Assembly (NCBI GenBank): GCA_964627255.1
Contig: CAZVIN010000114.1
Span: 1 to 64,000, forward strand
Direction of reading: 5' to 3'
DNA from: CALLJL01 sp964627255
GTDB lineage: Bacteria > Acidobacteriota > Aminicenantia > Aminicenantales > CALLJL01
DNA length: 64,000 nt
Shown: positions 34,468 through 43,398 of the stretch, one piece after another
Layout of the letters: every line of letters begins with the position of its first letter
How positions within the stretch are numbered: the stretch's first letter is position 1
Translations under genes and position numbers: made by a program
The notes under the pieces: generated by a model
Database searches by the model: none
What the model saw: only the letters and a program-made list of their open reading frames with translations
What the model was told of the DNA's origin: nothing

Positions 34468-34557
34468 GTCATTAGCTTAGGTCAACCTTAACACCATTTT
34501 ACGCTTAGAGTTCCAATCATAGACTTTTTCTGTCGCTTTTCCTACAATAAAAATCTC

Positions 34558-35634
34558 ATGTTAGCCAAAAATAAAAAGATAAAAATAGCTCTGCTTTTTG
34601 GTGGCCGTTCAGCCGAGCATGAGATTTCGCTTCTTTCCGCCTCCGCCATCTATCGTCATTTAAACCGGGAAAAATATGAAGTATTCTCTCTGTATCTCCC
34701 TCGCCAGGGCGGTTGGAAAATAGTCCCCTCTCCCCTTCTTCCTCTGCAGGAGTTAGAAAAGGGGGGCGCCTTGTCCTTGCTTCCCTGGGACCAAGGCGCG
34801 AATTTTTCCTCCCTCGAGGCCGATGTTTATTTCCCTATTCTTCATGGCCCCTACGGCGAAGACGGCACTATCCAGGGAATGCTGGAGCTTGCGGGAGTCC
34901 CTTATGTTGGCCCAGGTGTTTTGGCCTCGGCTTTGGGAATGGATAAGGTGGCGATGAAAGCGGCTTTTGCCGCTCGCCAGCTCCCGCTGGTGCGCTTTCT
35001 CAGCTTTATGGAAGCGGATTGGCTCGAGCGACCAGAGGAAATTATCGCCGAGACCCGCGCCAGCCTGCCCTTGCCCCTTTTTATCAAACCAGCTAATTTA
35101 GGCTCGAGCGTTGGTGTTACTAAGGTCAAGACTTGGGCTGAATTAAAACCAGCCTTAGAGTTGGCCTTCAGCTATGACCGTAAAATCCTGGTGGAAGAAG
35201 GCATCTCGGCTCGAGAAATTGAATGCAGCGTCCTGGGAAATGACCAGCCTCGAGCGTCGCTTCCGGGAGAAGTTATCCCTTTCCGAGAATTTTATGATTA
35301 TCAAGATAAATATCTGGAAGGTAAAACTGAGTTTAAAATCCCCGCCGACTTATCATCTCAACAAATAATCGAGGTTCAGCACTTAGCTATCGAAGCTTAC
35401 AAGGCTATTGATTGTTCAGGGATGGCTCGGGTGGACCTTTTTTTTGAGCGCCGCCAAGAAGCCTTTTATGTCAACGAAGTTAACACCATTCCCGGCTTCA
35501 CAGAAATCAGTATGTACCCCAAACTGTGGGAGGTCAGCGGTTTGCCCTTCTCCGAGCTCCTCGACGAGCTCATTTCCCTTGCCTTTGAAAGACACGAAAA
35601 GAAAAAGCGTTGCCTAACCCCCGACCTTAAATGA
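34558..35634 (+). CDS. ddl: D-alanine--D-alanine ligase
   Basis: A 358-residue ATP-grasp ligase making the D-Ala-D-Ala end of peptidoglycan stems. IALLFGGRSAEHEISLLSASAI is the N-terminal signature, PILHGPYGEDGTIQGMLELAGVPYVG the glycine-rich segment, FIKPANLGSSVGVTKV the ATP lysine region, and VNEVNTIPGFTEISMYPKLWEVSGL the metal-site C-terminus. It overlaps ruvX by four bases. It depends on D-alanine, yet the only alr in the window is a fragment, so another racemase must exist. Confidence 0.96.
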   Translation: MLAKNKKIKIALLFGGRSAEHEISLLSASAIYRHLNREKYEVFSLYLPRQGGWKIVPSPLLPLQELEKGGALSLLPWDQGANFSSLEADVYFPILHGPYGEDGTIQGMLELAGVPYVGPGVLASALGMDKVAMKAAFAARQLPLVRFLSFMEADWLERPEEIIAETRASLPLPLFIKPANLGSSVGVTKVKTWAELKPALELAFSYDRKILVEEGISAREIECSVLGNDQPRASLPGEVIPFREFYDYQDKYLEGKTEFKIPADLSSQQIIEVQHLAIEAYKAIDCSGMARVDLFFERRQEAFYVNEVNTIPGFTEISMYPKLWEVSGLPFSELLDELISLAFERHEKKKRCLTPDLK

Positions 35635-36059
35635 GAATCTTAGCCATTGACTACGGCGAAAAATGGTTGGGCTTAGCGCTAAGCGACCCCCTCCAGATAA
35701 CTGCCCAGCCCTTAGGAAGTCACTGTCTCAGTACAGAGGAGGAGAACCGCCTTTTTTTCGCCCAGCTTGTAGCTAAACACGATATCGGTCAAATAATTGT
35801 CGGCTGGCCGTTACAAATGAACGGGGAATCAGGCAACCAAGCCCGACGAGCCCAGGAGTTCGCTTCCTGGTTAGAAAAAAATTTCTCTTTGCCTGTTGTC
35901 CTTTGGGATGAGCGCCTCACTACTAAGCAAGCGCAAAACCTGATGCAGGAGCAAAATATACCCGCCGCCAAGGGCAAAAAAATAGAACATACGATCGCTG
36001 CTGTCTTGATCCTCGAAAGCTATCTCGAAAGGAAGAGACTGGATGAATCTGGTAATTAG
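35631..36059 (+). CDS. ruvX: RuvX/YqgF-family putative Holliday junction resolvase
   Basis: A 142-residue RNase H-like protein. ILAIDYGEKWLGLALSDPLQ carries the first catalytic aspartate, IIVGWPLQMNGESG the middle motif, and VVLWDERLTTKQAQ the DER motif. It overlaps ddl by four bases and mltG by 17, so it is translated between cell-wall genes. Family members process 16S rRNA ends or resolve junctions; the choice is not made here. Confidence 0.92.
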   Translation: MRILAIDYGEKWLGLALSDPLQITAQPLGSHCLSTEEENRLFFAQLVAKHDIGQIIVGWPLQMNGESGNQARRAQEFASWLEKNFSLPVVLWDERLTTKQAQNLMQEQNIPAAKGKKIEHTIAAVLILESYLERKRLDESGN

Positions 36060-37080
36060 GACATGGCGTTTCCTACTGGAGTTGGGTTTAATTTTTATCC
36101 TCTTGGGAACTTGGTTGGCAGTAAAGGAAATATACCAGCCCCTCTCCATTGCGGCTGATAATAATTCCCTGGAAATCGAAAAGGGAATGAGTTTTCATCA
36201 AATCCATCAAGAATTAAACCAAAAAAAACTAAGGCTCCAACCGCGTATTTCGGCGGCTTTTTTTCAGCTCTATTTTGCGCCAGCCTATTTACAAGCTGGC
36301 GAGTATCGGCTCGCAACGACCGAAACGCTTAAATCCCTTTGGCTCAAGATGATTAAGGGACAGGTCTGGCTGCATCCGCTCACTATCCGCGAAGGGATGA
36401 CCGCCTCGGAAATAGCGGAGTCGCTCGCCTTGCTTAGCCAAAGGGAAGCCGAATGCTGGCAGGCAATCCGTGACCCTGGTTTGATTAGCGATTTAGACCC
36501 GGAGGCTAAAGATTTGGAGGGTTATCTTTTCCCCGAAACTTATTATTTCCCCAAAGGTATCGAGCCGCAAAAAGCTTTAAAGGCGATGATAGACGGATTT
36601 CGCCTAACCTTTTCCCCTGAATGGAAAGAGAGAGCTAAGGAGCTGGGCCTAACCATAAGAGAAGTTGTCACCTTAGCTTCCTTGATTGAAAAAGAAACGG
36701 GCATTCCTGAGGAAAGGCCGCTCATAGCCGCTGTCTTTCATAATCGTTTAAAACGAGGGATGAAACTCGATTGTGACCCGACTGTTCTTTATGCCCTGGC
36801 GCGAGCCGGCCAGAAGAAAAACAAACTCCTTCAAGAGGACCTAAAATTCCCCTCTCCCTATAATACTTATCTCCATCCGGGCCTGCCGCCAGGACCTATC
36901 TGTAATCCTGGTCGAGAATCCTTACAAGCGGCGCTTTATCCCGCGGCGGTGAATTTCCTTTATTTTGTCTCCCGGGGCAACGGTTACCATCAATTCAGCG
37001 TCACTTACCAAGAACACCTGCGAGCGGTGGCTTCCTATCAAAAAAAAGGCCCAAGGCCAAACCTAAACCGTAAGCCCTAA
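36043..37080 (+). CDS. mltG: Endolytic peptidoglycan transglycosylase MltG
   Basis: A 345-residue inner-membrane-anchored enzyme that cleaves nascent glycan strands. One membrane helix (about 9-27), then LysM-like and YceG domains with SFHQIHQELN, IREGMTASEIAESLALL and the catalytic region TLASLIEKETGIPEERPLIAAVFHNRLKRGMKLDCDPTVLYAL, where the conserved Glu lies in EKETG. PYNTYLHPGLPPGPICNPG is the usual C-terminal motif. The start has AGGAAGAG upstream. It follows ruvX, as in many bacteria. Confidence 0.95.
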   Translation: MNLVIRTWRFLLELGLIFILLGTWLAVKEIYQPLSIAADNNSLEIEKGMSFHQIHQELNQKKLRLQPRISAAFFQLYFAPAYLQAGEYRLATTETLKSLWLKMIKGQVWLHPLTIREGMTASEIAESLALLSQREAECWQAIRDPGLISDLDPEAKDLEGYLFPETYYFPKGIEPQKALKAMIDGFRLTFSPEWKERAKELGLTIREVVTLASLIEKETGIPEERPLIAAVFHNRLKRGMKLDCDPTVLYALARAGQKKNKLLQEDLKFPSPYNTYLHPGLPPGPICNPGRESLQAALYPAAVNFLYFVSRGNGYHQFSVTYQEHLRAVASYQKKGPRPNLNRKP

Positions 37081-37292
37081 GGAATCACCTTTTCGGGTGT
37101 AATTTATATTTAAACGACCTTTTCTTGAGAAGTTTTGTTTTCCTGAAGGACGGCCTCGTTGCCACCTAAACGAGTTATTGTTTTTGTCCTGTTGCTCTGG
37201 TATATTAAGCAAGTTATGTTAAGAATGGCTAAGGAAGTTGTTAATTTTTTTTACAATAAGGGCGACGTGGCCTGAAAAAAAATACTAAGAGT

Positions 37293-37308
37293 TGGCATAA
37301 AAATTGCT
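37293..37308 (+). promoter_or_regulatory. Predicted sigma-54 (-24/-12) promoter
   Basis: TGGCATAAAAATTGCT fits the RpoN consensus TGGCAyr-N4-TTGCw, with GG and GC exactly ten bases apart. It lies 36 bases upstream of the ATG at 37344, which has its own AGGAGG site. No sigma-54 activator gene is in the window. Confidence 0.5.
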
Positions 37309-37343
37309 AAAATAATTTTTCTGAGGATTTTTTAGGAGGAAAA

Positions 37344-38441
37344 ATGAAAATCAAACCATTGCTTACCCCTTGGCTGCTGGTTTTGGTAGTCATTGCTGTC
37401 TTTATCTCTACTTTGTCCGCCTCCCCTTATTTGCAGAGACAAAAAAACCAGCCTCAGCAGCCCAAGGGGGCACCGATTTATATTCCGGATGAAGTCAAAA
37501 AGGTAATGTTAGAGGGAATGGCTACCCGGCAACCTCGCCTGGATATTCCTTTTACTGTTGACCATAACCTTTATCTCCCCGCTCGAGATGGACTCCACAG
37601 CGTCTTTTTCCTGAAAATAAGAAACGCCGATTTAGGTTATCGTCCGGCTGGCTCAGCCAGTCCGGTGGAAAAAGAGGGGGCCGCCAGCCAGGAGACCCAG
37701 GCGCAGGCAGCTCCCAGGCCTCAACTCCAGGCCACCTTTAATATTTTCTTAATGTTTAACGCCCTGGAAGGCGACCAGCCCAAACTTTTCCGAGAAGTGT
37801 ACATGCCTTGCAATCTACTAGTCGATGAAGCCTCCCTTAATTTAGAGAAGGAAGACTATTACACTTTTGGCTATCCTTTGCCCGCCGGCCATTATCTCCT
37901 CGGGATAGCCTTGACCTCTCTGGACCTGAAAAGAATTGGCGTTCAATATTATGAATTCACCCTGCCTGACCCGGCTACCTTCACAGAATCCATGGACACC
38001 ACGCCTGTTTTCTTCGTTAAATCAATCGACCGCATGGACGCCCCAGAAATGCGGACCACTTTACACAAAGATTATTTCACTTATTCGGTTCTTAAAATCG
38101 TCCCCAACAGCGAACGAGTTTTTGCTGTCGGCGAAAACCTGGATATCTTCTTCTTCATCCTTGGCGCCCAGCCTTCGGCCGAACAAAAATATAATCTTGA
38201 GATTAACTATGAAGTCAAAAAGGATGAGGAATTGGCCATTCGCTGGGTACCTCAAATCTACGATGCTCCGCTGGTCAGCCAGCCATTGCCGCTGAAACAA
38301 ACTGTAATCATCAAGCAAGGTGAGGAGCAACGGCAGGAAACTAGAGACCTGCCTGAAGGAAAATACACCTTAGGAATCCAGATTCAGGATAAAGTTTCTG
38401 GCAAAACCTTGACTAAAACAGTCAATTTTGAAGTGCGCTGA
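37344..38441 (+). CDS. Exported protein of the GWxTD-associated type, function unknown
   Basis: A 365-residue protein with an N-terminal signal or anchor (about 7-26, LTPWLLVLVVIAVFISTLSA). A proline/glutamine-rich linker precedes beta-rich domains. These contain FNIFLMFNALEGDQPKLFREVYMP, YYTFGYPLPAGHYLLGIALTSLDLK and VFFVKSI. This Y-x-L-P-x-G-x-Y-x-L-x-[IV] pattern also occurs in the beta region of the neighbouring GWxTD protein, but no GWxTD motif is present. Function is unknown. It ends at a clear terminator and sits behind a sigma-54-type site, apart from the minus-strand GWxTD genes. Confidence 0.55.
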   Translation: MKIKPLLTPWLLVLVVIAVFISTLSASPYLQRQKNQPQQPKGAPIYIPDEVKKVMLEGMATRQPRLDIPFTVDHNLYLPARDGLHSVFFLKIRNADLGYRPAGSASPVEKEGAASQETQAQAAPRPQLQATFNIFLMFNALEGDQPKLFREVYMPCNLLVDEASLNLEKEDYYTFGYPLPAGHYLLGIALTSLDLKRIGVQYYEFTLPDPATFTESMDTTPVFFVKSIDRMDAPEMRTTLHKDYFTYSVLKIVPNSERVFAVGENLDIFFFILGAQPSAEQKYNLEINYEVKKDEELAIRWVPQIYDAPLVSQPLPLKQTVIIKQGEEQRQETRDLPEGKYTLGIQIQDKVSGKTLTKTVNFEVR

Positions 38442-38449
38442 TAAAAGAG

Positions 38450-38480
38450 GGGGCTACTTCTTAAAGTAGCCCCGTTTTCT
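38450..38480 (+). terminator. Rho-independent terminator
   Basis: The ten-base arms ggggctactt and aagtagcccc (38450-38459 and 38464-38473) form a perfect stem with a four-base loop, followed by gttttcttt. It directly follows the stop at 38441. Confidence 0.88.
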
Positions 38481-38545
38481 TTCTTAGCTCTTCCCAATTT
38501 AAAATAATCTCTGGTCAGCAAAAAGTTTTCACTTGATTAGAGGCT

Positions 38546-40639
38546 TTATTTTTTTTCCACTTCCTGAAGCAGCTTTTTTACCGCTTCCTGGTTAGGGTTA
38601 AGACGGAGAGAAGCTTGCAGAACTTCAATAGCTCGTGTTTTTTCGCCCGTCCGGAAAAAGCATTCCCCTAAGGCGTTAAGCAGCCTAACGTCGCTATTAT
38701 AAATTTTATTGCCTTGGAGCAGACTTTCTTTAGCTTCTTCATAACGTCTCAGCCCCATCAAGGCCAACCCTCTCCAGAGATAATAATCAAATTTAGCTTT
38801 CTCGTCGGTGGAGAGAGGAGCCAAAATTTCCAGGGCCCGGTCAAATTTCTTGGTTTTGATTAGAAATTGAGAATAACCCAAAAGAGCTTCGCTGTAATCA
38901 GGTTTGAGCTGAAGAGCCTTTTCGTATTGACTGGCCGCCAGCTCCAAAGAGTTAATGCGCTCGTACTGATGAGCCAGCATCAAATGATAAATGTGGCGGT
39001 TGCTCAGGGGAAGACCCTTGGTAGAAACCATAGGGTGGGGCAAGGTTTTTTCGGGAGAAATGATAAACTGGCTGGTTTTTTCCTCAAGAACCTGCCCCCC
39101 GCCGTCGAGAAGCCTAACCTTCATTTCATAATAATCAGGCGGAAGTTCTGCTACTGGTAAGGGCTGGCTAAAAGCCAAGATTCGTTGCCGCGGCTGGCTC
39201 GAAAGACGGAGCACAAACGATTTTTCGACGGGGTTCATCTCGCGCATTCCCTTTATCTCAACCCGAAGGCTGCCTTGCTGCCAGAGAGAATCTGGGGGTT
39301 CAGAAAGGCACATCACCGCCAAAGCCTCGTCCTGACCGGAAAAGATATTCTTGGGGTCGACCATCAGCTTCCGGTCAAGAATTTTAAACGGGATGTGAAC
39401 GCCGACCTGATAACTTTCACTCCGGTGACCCAGCCAGGGGCCGAAAAGAAGAGGCCGCGAGGTGGAAACGGCCGGGATAGAAATGTCTTTTTCTAAGAGG
39501 CTGAATTCCTTGGCAATCGGGTTTTGCAATAAGACAATCAATTTATAATCGCCTTCAATTACCGGGAAAGTATCCTCGATAGAGAGCCCGTTGGCTTTGA
39601 CCTTAGGGGCATCCTGCTGCGAAAAATAAAAGGGAATTTCCTTGCTATACTGGAATATTATGTTGTCTTTCAATCTCAGGCTCAGGTTAAGCTGAAAGGG
39701 ACAATAGTACTGGTCCTTAGGCTCATAGTAATCGACAGAAATGCTCTTGGGTACCATGGCCAAATGAACAAAGGAAAGACCCGTGGCCGGGTCAGGAATC
39801 ACGGCTACAGTTGACTCGCAATCCACATAATTTGTCAGGTATTCGGTGCTAACTACGCCCTTATAATCTAAGAAATGGGTAGCATAAGAAGGATTAACTT
39901 CTTTTTTCGGTGATTCCAGAATATTGGCCAGAATTATGTTATTCCGGGGGGAAGGCGTGTAGCCATAACTGAATTCTCCAGGAACGATAGAAATGGCAAT
40001 GTCGGCTAAGGTGGGAGCAATTTCTTTTATTTTTTCGTAGAGTTCCTCGTAATTAGTCGGGTCGATATCTCGTTTATCAATGAGCAAGCTCGCCGGCCCA
40101 TCTGTCACTGGGTCATAAAGCTTATACTCCCCTACCCCGCCGCGCTGATAAAAAAGAAGGACAAAATGGGGCGGCAGGTCTTTCCGCGGGTCGCCGTAAT
40201 AGGACCAGGCTTGACAGGGAACGAGAAAACTGGAGGATTCAAACCGTTCGATACTTACCGGCTCTCCTAAAATGATATAAATCCGCCCCATATCCGTGCG
40301 CCATCCCTCGCGGGTTGTGCTTCGACCATAAAATTTATTGGCGTGATTGAAACGCCGCATATGTTCATCTTTGTACTCATTTTCCGGCGTCCCCGGCGTT
40401 GGGTCACGCTGACGCCAGAAGGCCTCGACAAACAAGTCGCGGTCACGGTCGTTTTCTAATTTTAAAAATACCTCCCTTTCCTGGGGCAAAATGATGTACT
40501 GAACCAGCTTCAGCCAATCGCGGTATTTTTCTGGCAGGTCGGACTCTTTAACTTTGACCTGGCCAAAAAGAGGGAAGAAAAAAAATAAACCAATAATCAT
40601 TGTGAGAATTATACTTTTTATATTTAATTTATCTTTCAT
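38546..40639 (-). CDS. GWxTD-domain protein with TPR repeats
   Basis: A 697-residue exported protein. A signal anchor (9-26) leads into the GWxTD domain: FVEAFWRQRDPTPGTPENEYKDEH and GWRTDMGRIYIILGEP (GWRTD at 112-116). A long beta-rich middle follows (about 200-530). The C-terminus (about 555-690) is a TPR run (HQYERINSLELAASQYEKALQLKPDYSEALLGYSQ). The ATG at 40639 has GGAGG five bases upstream; a GTG one codon earlier is too close. GWxTD domains are characteristic of Acidobacteriota and relatives and their role is unknown; a protein-assembly or envelope role is inference. Confidence 0.85.
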   Translation of the reverse strand: MKDKLNIKSIILTMIIGLFFFFPLFGQVKVKESDLPEKYRDWLKLVQYIILPQEREVFLKLENDRDRDLFVEAFWRQRDPTPGTPENEYKDEHMRRFNHANKFYGRSTTREGWRTDMGRIYIILGEPVSIERFESSSFLVPCQAWSYYGDPRKDLPPHFVLLFYQRGGVGEYKLYDPVTDGPASLLIDKRDIDPTNYEELYEKIKEIAPTLADIAISIVPGEFSYGYTPSPRNNIILANILESPKKEVNPSYATHFLDYKGVVSTEYLTNYVDCESTVAVIPDPATGLSFVHLAMVPKSISVDYYEPKDQYYCPFQLNLSLRLKDNIIFQYSKEIPFYFSQQDAPKVKANGLSIEDTFPVIEGDYKLIVLLQNPIAKEFSLLEKDISIPAVSTSRPLLFGPWLGHRSESYQVGVHIPFKILDRKLMVDPKNIFSGQDEALAVMCLSEPPDSLWQQGSLRVEIKGMREMNPVEKSFVLRLSSQPRQRILAFSQPLPVAELPPDYYEMKVRLLDGGGQVLEEKTSQFIISPEKTLPHPMVSTKGLPLSNRHIYHLMLAHQYERINSLELAASQYEKALQLKPDYSEALLGYSQFLIKTKKFDRALEILAPLSTDEKAKFDYYLWRGLALMGLRRYEEAKESLLQGNKIYNSDVRLLNALGECFFRTGEKTRAIEVLQASLRLNPNQEAVKKLLQEVEKK

Positions 40640-40806
40640 CACGACCTCCAGCCAAAAAATTTGGGGCCATTTTCTTTCGCCAGAAAAGTGAGCTGAGCTT
40701 TTTCGCTTATGATTCAGGTCTAAAAATTATTTTTCCTCCGGCTTCTTTCGAGCCATTATCCTTGGTCCTAAAAAGCACTTCCAGGTTGTTTGCTTGGGGA
40801 GCAAAA

Positions 40807-41739
40807 TCATTTCTCGAAGCTCATCTCAAAAATCTTCCTGACCTTGGGAAAAGTTCCTCCCTGCCCATAAATTAAGCAATCCACGTAGTAGTCGCCCGGA
40901 TCCACGCCGAGAGAAAAAGAAAATTCAACTGTTTTCATCTTAGCGGCGTCTTCCTCCTTTAAACTTAACTTCCTCTCCTGCTGAAAGCGTTGCACCTTTC
41001 GGCCCTCTTTATCATAGATAAAAAACTCAAAGATTAGGTTAGCAGTTAGCTCTCCCCCAGCGGAAGGCAGATGGAAAGCCTTAAAGGGAAGAGAAACAGT
41101 AACCCCCTGACCAGCCTCACTCGGAGCCAGGTCAAAGTCTACTTTTTGAACTTTTAGCCCTTTCTCCGTCAAGCCAATCTGGCCCAATTTCATCTTCTCC
41201 ATAGCGCCAAAGAAGTCGCCGCTATAGTTTCTAATTTCAAAATGGCTCATTCCATTTCTGTCGGCAAATTCGACCACCAGCTCATAGTCATAATAAATCC
41301 ACCAGAGAATTGAGCCGCGGATGTTGGGGTCGTCATGGGTAAAAAACTCCTCAAATTTATCCGGCGGCCCCATATAAATATAAATCCGGCCCCGGTCTGT
41401 CTTCCAGCCAGGGACGCCTTCTCTAAAATGCTTATTGGCATAATCAATCCGACGATAAAATTCATTCTTGAACTCATTTTCCTCGGTCTCGGGGTCAGGG
41501 TCTCTTTTGGCCCAGAATTCTTCGATAAATTCCTGACGTGAGGCGGCATCGGTAAGCTGGGAAAAAATTTTGTCCTCCTCGCCCGTCATGATTAATCGGG
41601 CGTACTCATAAAATCGCTGACTTTCCGGGTCGAGCTGCAGACGGGGGGCTCGCGAACAAAAACACAGCACTCCACTTAGTAAATAAATTAATCCTCTTCT
41701 TAGGAAACAACTAAATGGCCAAGTCCGTTTAAGCCTCAA
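40807..41739 (-). CDS. GWxTD-domain protein, short form
   Basis: A 310-residue exported protein related to the larger neighbour. A hydrophobic N-terminus (about 11-28) is followed by FIEEFWAKRDPDPETEENEFKNEFYRRIDYAN and GWKTDRGRIYIYMGPP (GWKTD at 111-115). The rest (about 180-310) is beta-rich without TPRs. The TTG start at 41739 has GCGAGG six bases upstream. It lies on the minus strand upstream of the longer GWxTD gene with a 167-base gap. A conserved cysteine cluster (FCSR) at the N-terminus is not a proper lipobox. Confidence 0.83.
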   Translation of the reverse strand: MRLKRTWPFSCFLRRGLIYLLSGVLCFCSRAPRLQLDPESQRFYEYARLIMTGEEDKIFSQLTDAASRQEFIEEFWAKRDPDPETEENEFKNEFYRRIDYANKHFREGVPGWKTDRGRIYIYMGPPDKFEEFFTHDDPNIRGSILWWIYYDYELVVEFADRNGMSHFEIRNYSGDFFGAMEKMKLGQIGLTEKGLKVQKVDFDLAPSEAGQGVTVSLPFKAFHLPSAGGELTANLIFEFFIYDKEGRKVQRFQQERKLSLKEEDAAKMKTVEFSFSLGVDPGDYYVDCLIYGQGGTFPKVRKIFEMSFEK

Positions 41740-41862
41740 AATGGCCCTCGCTTCTCACCTTTTTTTCGACTCCTCTTCCTTTTTTCCCAGGTTTTCCGTC
41801 CTTAGTTCTTTCACCAAAACTTTCCCCTTTTTACCCCGTGCTTTTATTCCTTCCTCGATTTT

Positions 41863-42780
41863 TTACTTCTTTTTTAGGTATTCGAGAAAACCTTTAACCT
41901 GCTCGGCCCGGGGAGAGTCAGTGTCAATTTTAAGATAACCCTCAAACGCCTGAATCGCCTCTGCTGTTTTTCCAAGAGTAAGATAAGTAAGCCCCAGTTG
42001 ATAAATACCATCGAGGAAATCCTTCTGCAGTTCCACCGCTCTTTGGTAAAATTTCAGCGCTTCCTCAAAGCGAGAATTGTTGTAATAGTTTGTACCCAAA
42101 TTATAAAGAACGACGGGGTCCTCGATTTTTTCAAAGGAGATTTTACCGTACCACTCCATAGCCTTATCATTTTGACCGCGGTTAGCATAAGTATTGCCGA
42201 TGAGGATTATGGCGTCCACGTTTTGGGGGTCTTTTTCTAAGATTTTCTGGTATTCCCTTTCTGCCTCTTCATATTTTTCCTGGTTAAAATAGCAATTGCC
42301 GATATTCTTATAAATGATATAAGCATCAGGATATTTCTGAAGAATCTCTTGATAAACGCCGATAGCGGCCTCATAATTTTTTTGCTCGAAAAGTTCGTTG
42401 CCTTTCTGGAGCAGGTCTTTTAATTCATCAGTGACCACCAGTCCTTCGGCCTTTTTCAGGTTAATCTTTATTTCCGGGTTGCGCCCAAACTCCTGAACTT
42501 CGACGGAAATTTTTCGCGGTAGATAACCGAATTTCTCAAAATCGATATTCCAGCCGCCGCCTCTAATCCAGGCTGCCACCCATTTGCCGGTCTTATCGGT
42601 GGCAATTTCAAATCCACTCTGGGTTTTAAGGCTAAAAAGCTTGACCCGGACACCATCCAGAGGGTTACCTTGTTCGTCAAAAACATAGCCCGTGAGCCGC
42701 CCCTGTCCCTTATGCTCCTGGGCCGCCAGGGAACCAAAAATTAGAAGAGATATTGTGATGAGAGCGATAGCCGGCTTCAT
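41863..42780 (-). CDS. Exported carboxypeptidase-regulatory-like + TPR protein
   Basis: A 305-residue protein. A signal peptide (about 3-20, AIALITISLLIFGSLAAQ) is followed by a carboxypeptidase-regulatory-like beta domain (about 28-100: GRLTGYVFDEQGNPLDGVRVKLFSL...) and then five or six TPR units (about 118-300, for example KNYEAAIGVYQEILQKYPDAYIIYKNIGNCYF). GGAGGAAGAAGG precedes the ATG. These regulatory-like domains often mark SusD/TonB-receptor partners, and a TonB-receptor remnant lies next to it. Function is unproven; the TPR region suggests a scaffold. Confidence 0.75.
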   Translation of the reverse strand: MKPAIALITISLLIFGSLAAQEHKGQGRLTGYVFDEQGNPLDGVRVKLFSLKTQSGFEIATDKTGKWVAAWIRGGGWNIDFEKFGYLPRKISVEVQEFGRNPEIKINLKKAEGLVVTDELKDLLQKGNELFEQKNYEAAIGVYQEILQKYPDAYIIYKNIGNCYFNQEKYEEAEREYQKILEKDPQNVDAIILIGNTYANRGQNDKAMEWYGKISFEKIEDPVVLYNLGTNYYNNSRFEEALKFYQRAVELQKDFLDGIYQLGLTYLTLGKTAEAIQAFEGYLKIDTDSPRAEQVKGFLEYLKKK

Positions 42781-42837
42781 CCTTCTTCCTCCAGGTTAAG
42801 TCAAATCATCCACTCTTATTTTATCATGCTGTTAAAA

Positions 42838-42868
42838 AAAAAGAACCCCCTCCCCTCGGGGAGGGGAG
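42838..42868 (-). terminator. Rho-independent terminator of the decayed receptor gene
   Basis: The arms cccctcccc (42847-42855) and ggggagggg (42858-42866) form a GC stem. On the minus strand it is followed by GTTCTTTTTTTTT. It lies directly after the receptor remnant and before the next minus-strand gene. Confidence 0.75.
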
Positions 42869-42869
42869 T

Positions 42870-43130
42870 AAGCATCAGGGAAGAAAAAAGTGACTCCGCT
42901 GAGAACTTGAACCTGACGCCCAAACATATCGCCCTGGGGTTAAGAACTTTATTGAAAGAGAAATTATAGACGTCAGGAACAAAAGTGTTCTGAGCGGCGT
43001 TGGGATAAATGTAATAGGTACTATAGTATTTAAGACCCAGCGTCGACCGAGAAGGGCTACTCCAATAGTCATTACTACGCAAAACTAATTCGGAAAATCT
43101 AGTCTCGGTGCCCAGCGAGCCAAATTTATA
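42870..43130 (-). pseudogene. TonB-dependent outer-membrane receptor, C-terminal remnant
   Basis: The minus strand is open for about 80 codons after an upstream in-frame TAA. It reads as a beta-barrel end: SELVLRSNDYWS, STYYIYPNAAQ and VYNFSFNKVLNPRAICLGVRFKF, the last a classic aromatic C-terminal strand ending in F. The expected stop after KF is lost and the frame runs into the terminator. All upstream barrel, plug and signal sequence is absent. The Oar-like identification is by pattern and only moderately secure. Confidence 0.45.
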
Positions 43131-43343
43131 TTATTTCTATAGAACCACTTCTTCTAAAATCTAATATTCCGAGGCCCAACAGCGCGTTTGAATCTTCTCT
43201 GATTTACTATACAACCAAATAAATACCTCTTTTTAATCCTTAAATTTAATTCTCTGGGAACTTCGAAAGCTCGGGGTTAAAGCAAAATAGCGCGGAGAGA
43301 ATTATAAAACAGGCAATATTGCCGACATCAAATCAAAGTATTT

Positions 43344-43359
43344 TGGCTCTGGCCTTGCA
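43344..43359 (+). promoter_or_regulatory. Possible sigma-54 (-24/-12) promoter of the EndoQ gene
   Basis: TGGCTCTGGCCTTGCA has GG and GC ten bases apart and the full TTGCA half. Its -24 half (TGGCTCT) is weaker than at 37293. It is 39 bases before the ATG at 43399. Confidence 0.35.
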
Positions 43360-43398
43360 AAGGCGGGATGAATCCAATAAACTTATGCTCTTAAGCTG

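Noticed and set aside
42816..43082. 88-codon protein as a real gene
   Set aside because: Its last residues are translated from a terminator stem and poly-T, and the rest is a receptor tail without start or upstream domains.
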